Below are positions 14,785 through 15,546 of a DNA stretch of 15,546 nt, piece after piece. Source of the stretch: Chitinophaga pinensis (GTDB lineage Bacteria > Bacteroidota > Bacteroidia > UKL13-3); assembly GCA_945876985.1 (NCBI GenBank), contig CAMCQX010000006.1:1-15546 (forward strand). Direction: 5' to 3'. Positions within the stretch are counted from its first letter, which is position 1. Every line of letters starts with the position of its first letter. The notes beneath the pieces were generated by a model. The model was given only the letters and a program-made list of their open reading frames with translations. It was not told where the DNA came from and ran no database searches. A program made the translations under genes and the position numbers.

Positions 14785-15546
14785 CTAAACCCAAATAGTT
14801 TTCACATTGCAAAATTCTCTTAATCCAAATTCGCCTAATTCGCGACCAAAACCCGATTTTTTGATGCCTCCAAACGGAAATCTTGCATCGCTTTTTACTA
14901 TTTGATTAATGTAAATCATGCCGCTTTCTATGTTGTTGGCTATTTGTTTGGCTTGCATAATGTCTTTGCTCCAAATACTAGCACCTAATCCGTAACTGGT
15001 AGCATTGGCTAAAGCAATGGCTTCATCTGTTTCGGTAAATGTATAAAAACTAATTACCGGACCAAATAATTCTTCGCTAAATGCCCTAGCCGTTTTTGGA
15101 ATATTGCCAATAATGGTTGGCGGAAAAAAGAAACCCGTTGAAGGAATATTTTTGGTTTGGTGTAATATCGTTGCGCCAGCAATTAAAGTTTCATTTACTT
15201 GGCTATTTAACAATTCTTGTAAGTCTTTGCGGGCCAAAGGACCAATGGCAACATTTTCATTCATTGGGTTTCCTATCACCAACTTCTCCATTTTTTCTAT
15301 CAACCCTTTTAAAAATTCATCAGCTATATTTTGATGAACAATGAATCTTTTGGCCGACACACAACTTTGTCCGTTGTTTTGAAAACGGGCTTGCATGGCA
15401 CCCGTTAAAGTTTGCTCCAAATCGGCATCAGCCAATACAATAAAAGGATCGCTGCCACCTAATTCTAAAACCGATTTTTTAATGTTTTTCCCCGATAAAC
15501 TTGCTACTGCGGAACCTGCTTTTTCACTTCCAGTAAGCGTAGTTGC
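14785..15546 (-). CDS. Aldehyde dehydrogenase, Sad/YneI-like succinate-semialdehyde dehydrogenase (C-terminal 253 residues)
   Basis: The 3' part of an aldehyde dehydrogenase that runs off the right edge; full members are about 455 residues. The visible frame starts ATTLTGSEKAGSAVAS, then VLELGGSDPFIVL with the general-base Glu in ELGG, NNGQSCVSAKRF with the catalytic Cys, EELFGPVISF with the NAD-ribose-binding Glu-x-Phe, and MIYINQIVKSDARFPFGGIK-KSGFGREL near the C-terminus. The 'VKSDxRxPFGGIK' ending is characteristic of Sad/YneI-type NAD-dependent succinate-semialdehyde dehydrogenases, which oxidise succinate semialdehyde to succinate. The protein ends KTIWV and TAG. An internal TTG at 15435 is not a start; the frame is open upstream to the edge. 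The next minus-strand gene begins about 60 nt downstream. Substrate is a family-level inference. Confidence 0.9.
   Translation of the reverse strand, partial: ATTLTGSEKAGSAVASLSGKNIKKSVLELGGSDPFIVLADADLEQTLTGAMQARFQNNGQSCVSAKRFIVHQNIADEFLKGLIEKMEKLVIGNPMNENVAIGPLARKDLQELLNSQVNETLIAGATILHQTKNIPSTGFFFPPTIIGNIPKTARAFSEELFGPVISFYTFTETDEAIALANATSYGLGASIWSKDIMQAKQIANNIESGMIYINQIVKSDARFPFGGIKKSGFGRELGEFGLREFCNVKTIWV

Noticed and set aside
15104..15344. Two overlapping plus-strand open frames of 75-76 codons opposite the aldehyde dehydrogenase
   Set aside because: They overlap each other and a conserved dehydrogenase region; antisense shadows.

Overview
The window looks like chromosome from a free-living member of the Bacteroidota. 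It is strongly AT-rich (roughly one third G+C by eye). The 1481-aa protein ends in a type IX secretion / 'gliding motility-associated' C-terminal domain. Several upstream regions carry the Bacteroidota promoter pattern (TTG, a spacer of about 18-19 nt, then TAnnTTTG). Shine-Dalgarno sites are not obvious, and transketolase is encoded as two separate half-genes. I see no tRNA, rRNA, insertion sequence, CRISPR array or phage structural gene. No gap between genes exceeds about 160 bases.

Layout. (1) Bases 1-1039, minus strand: a two-gene run, cut by the window edge, with a GT-A-fold glycosyltransferase overlapping the TTG start of an unidentified partial gene. (2) 1167-5612, plus strand: a giant secreted protein with signal peptide, seven-bladed SBBP-type propeller, a divergent Ig-like domain, ten near-identical 74/75-aa cysteine-paired repeats, a PKD domain and a T9SS type B sorting domain. 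(3) 5673-8722, plus strand: a tight run with gaps of 3, 3 and 14 nt encoding a TylF-like O-methyltransferase, a class I methyltransferase, a GT8 glycosyltransferase and a protein resembling the C-terminal domain of phage Hef-like homing endonucleases. The first three suggest assembly and methylation of a surface glycan. (4) 8854-13297, plus strand: the transketolase N-terminal half, a secreted von Willebrand A protein, a lipoprotein with its own promoter, and the transketolase C-terminal half. (5) 13298-15546: a strong bidirectional terminator, then two minus-strand genes: a periplasmic coiled-coil protein whose signal peptide appears only if translation starts at a non-ATG codon, and a partial Sad/YneI-type succinate-semialdehyde dehydrogenase.

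How the genes fit together. The left half is cell-surface biology: a T9SS cargo flanked by glycosyltransferases and methyltransferases. The right half is central carbon metabolism (transketolase for the pentose phosphate pathway, an aldehyde dehydrogenase feeding the TCA cycle) interleaved with envelope proteins. I find no convincing new multi-gene system. The items most worth a second look are the split transketolase whose halves are separated by two envelope genes, a dyad on the promoter of its C-terminal half, the stand-alone homing-endonuclease-type domain, the hidden signal peptide with an apparent ATT start, and the regular repeat tract of the giant protein.
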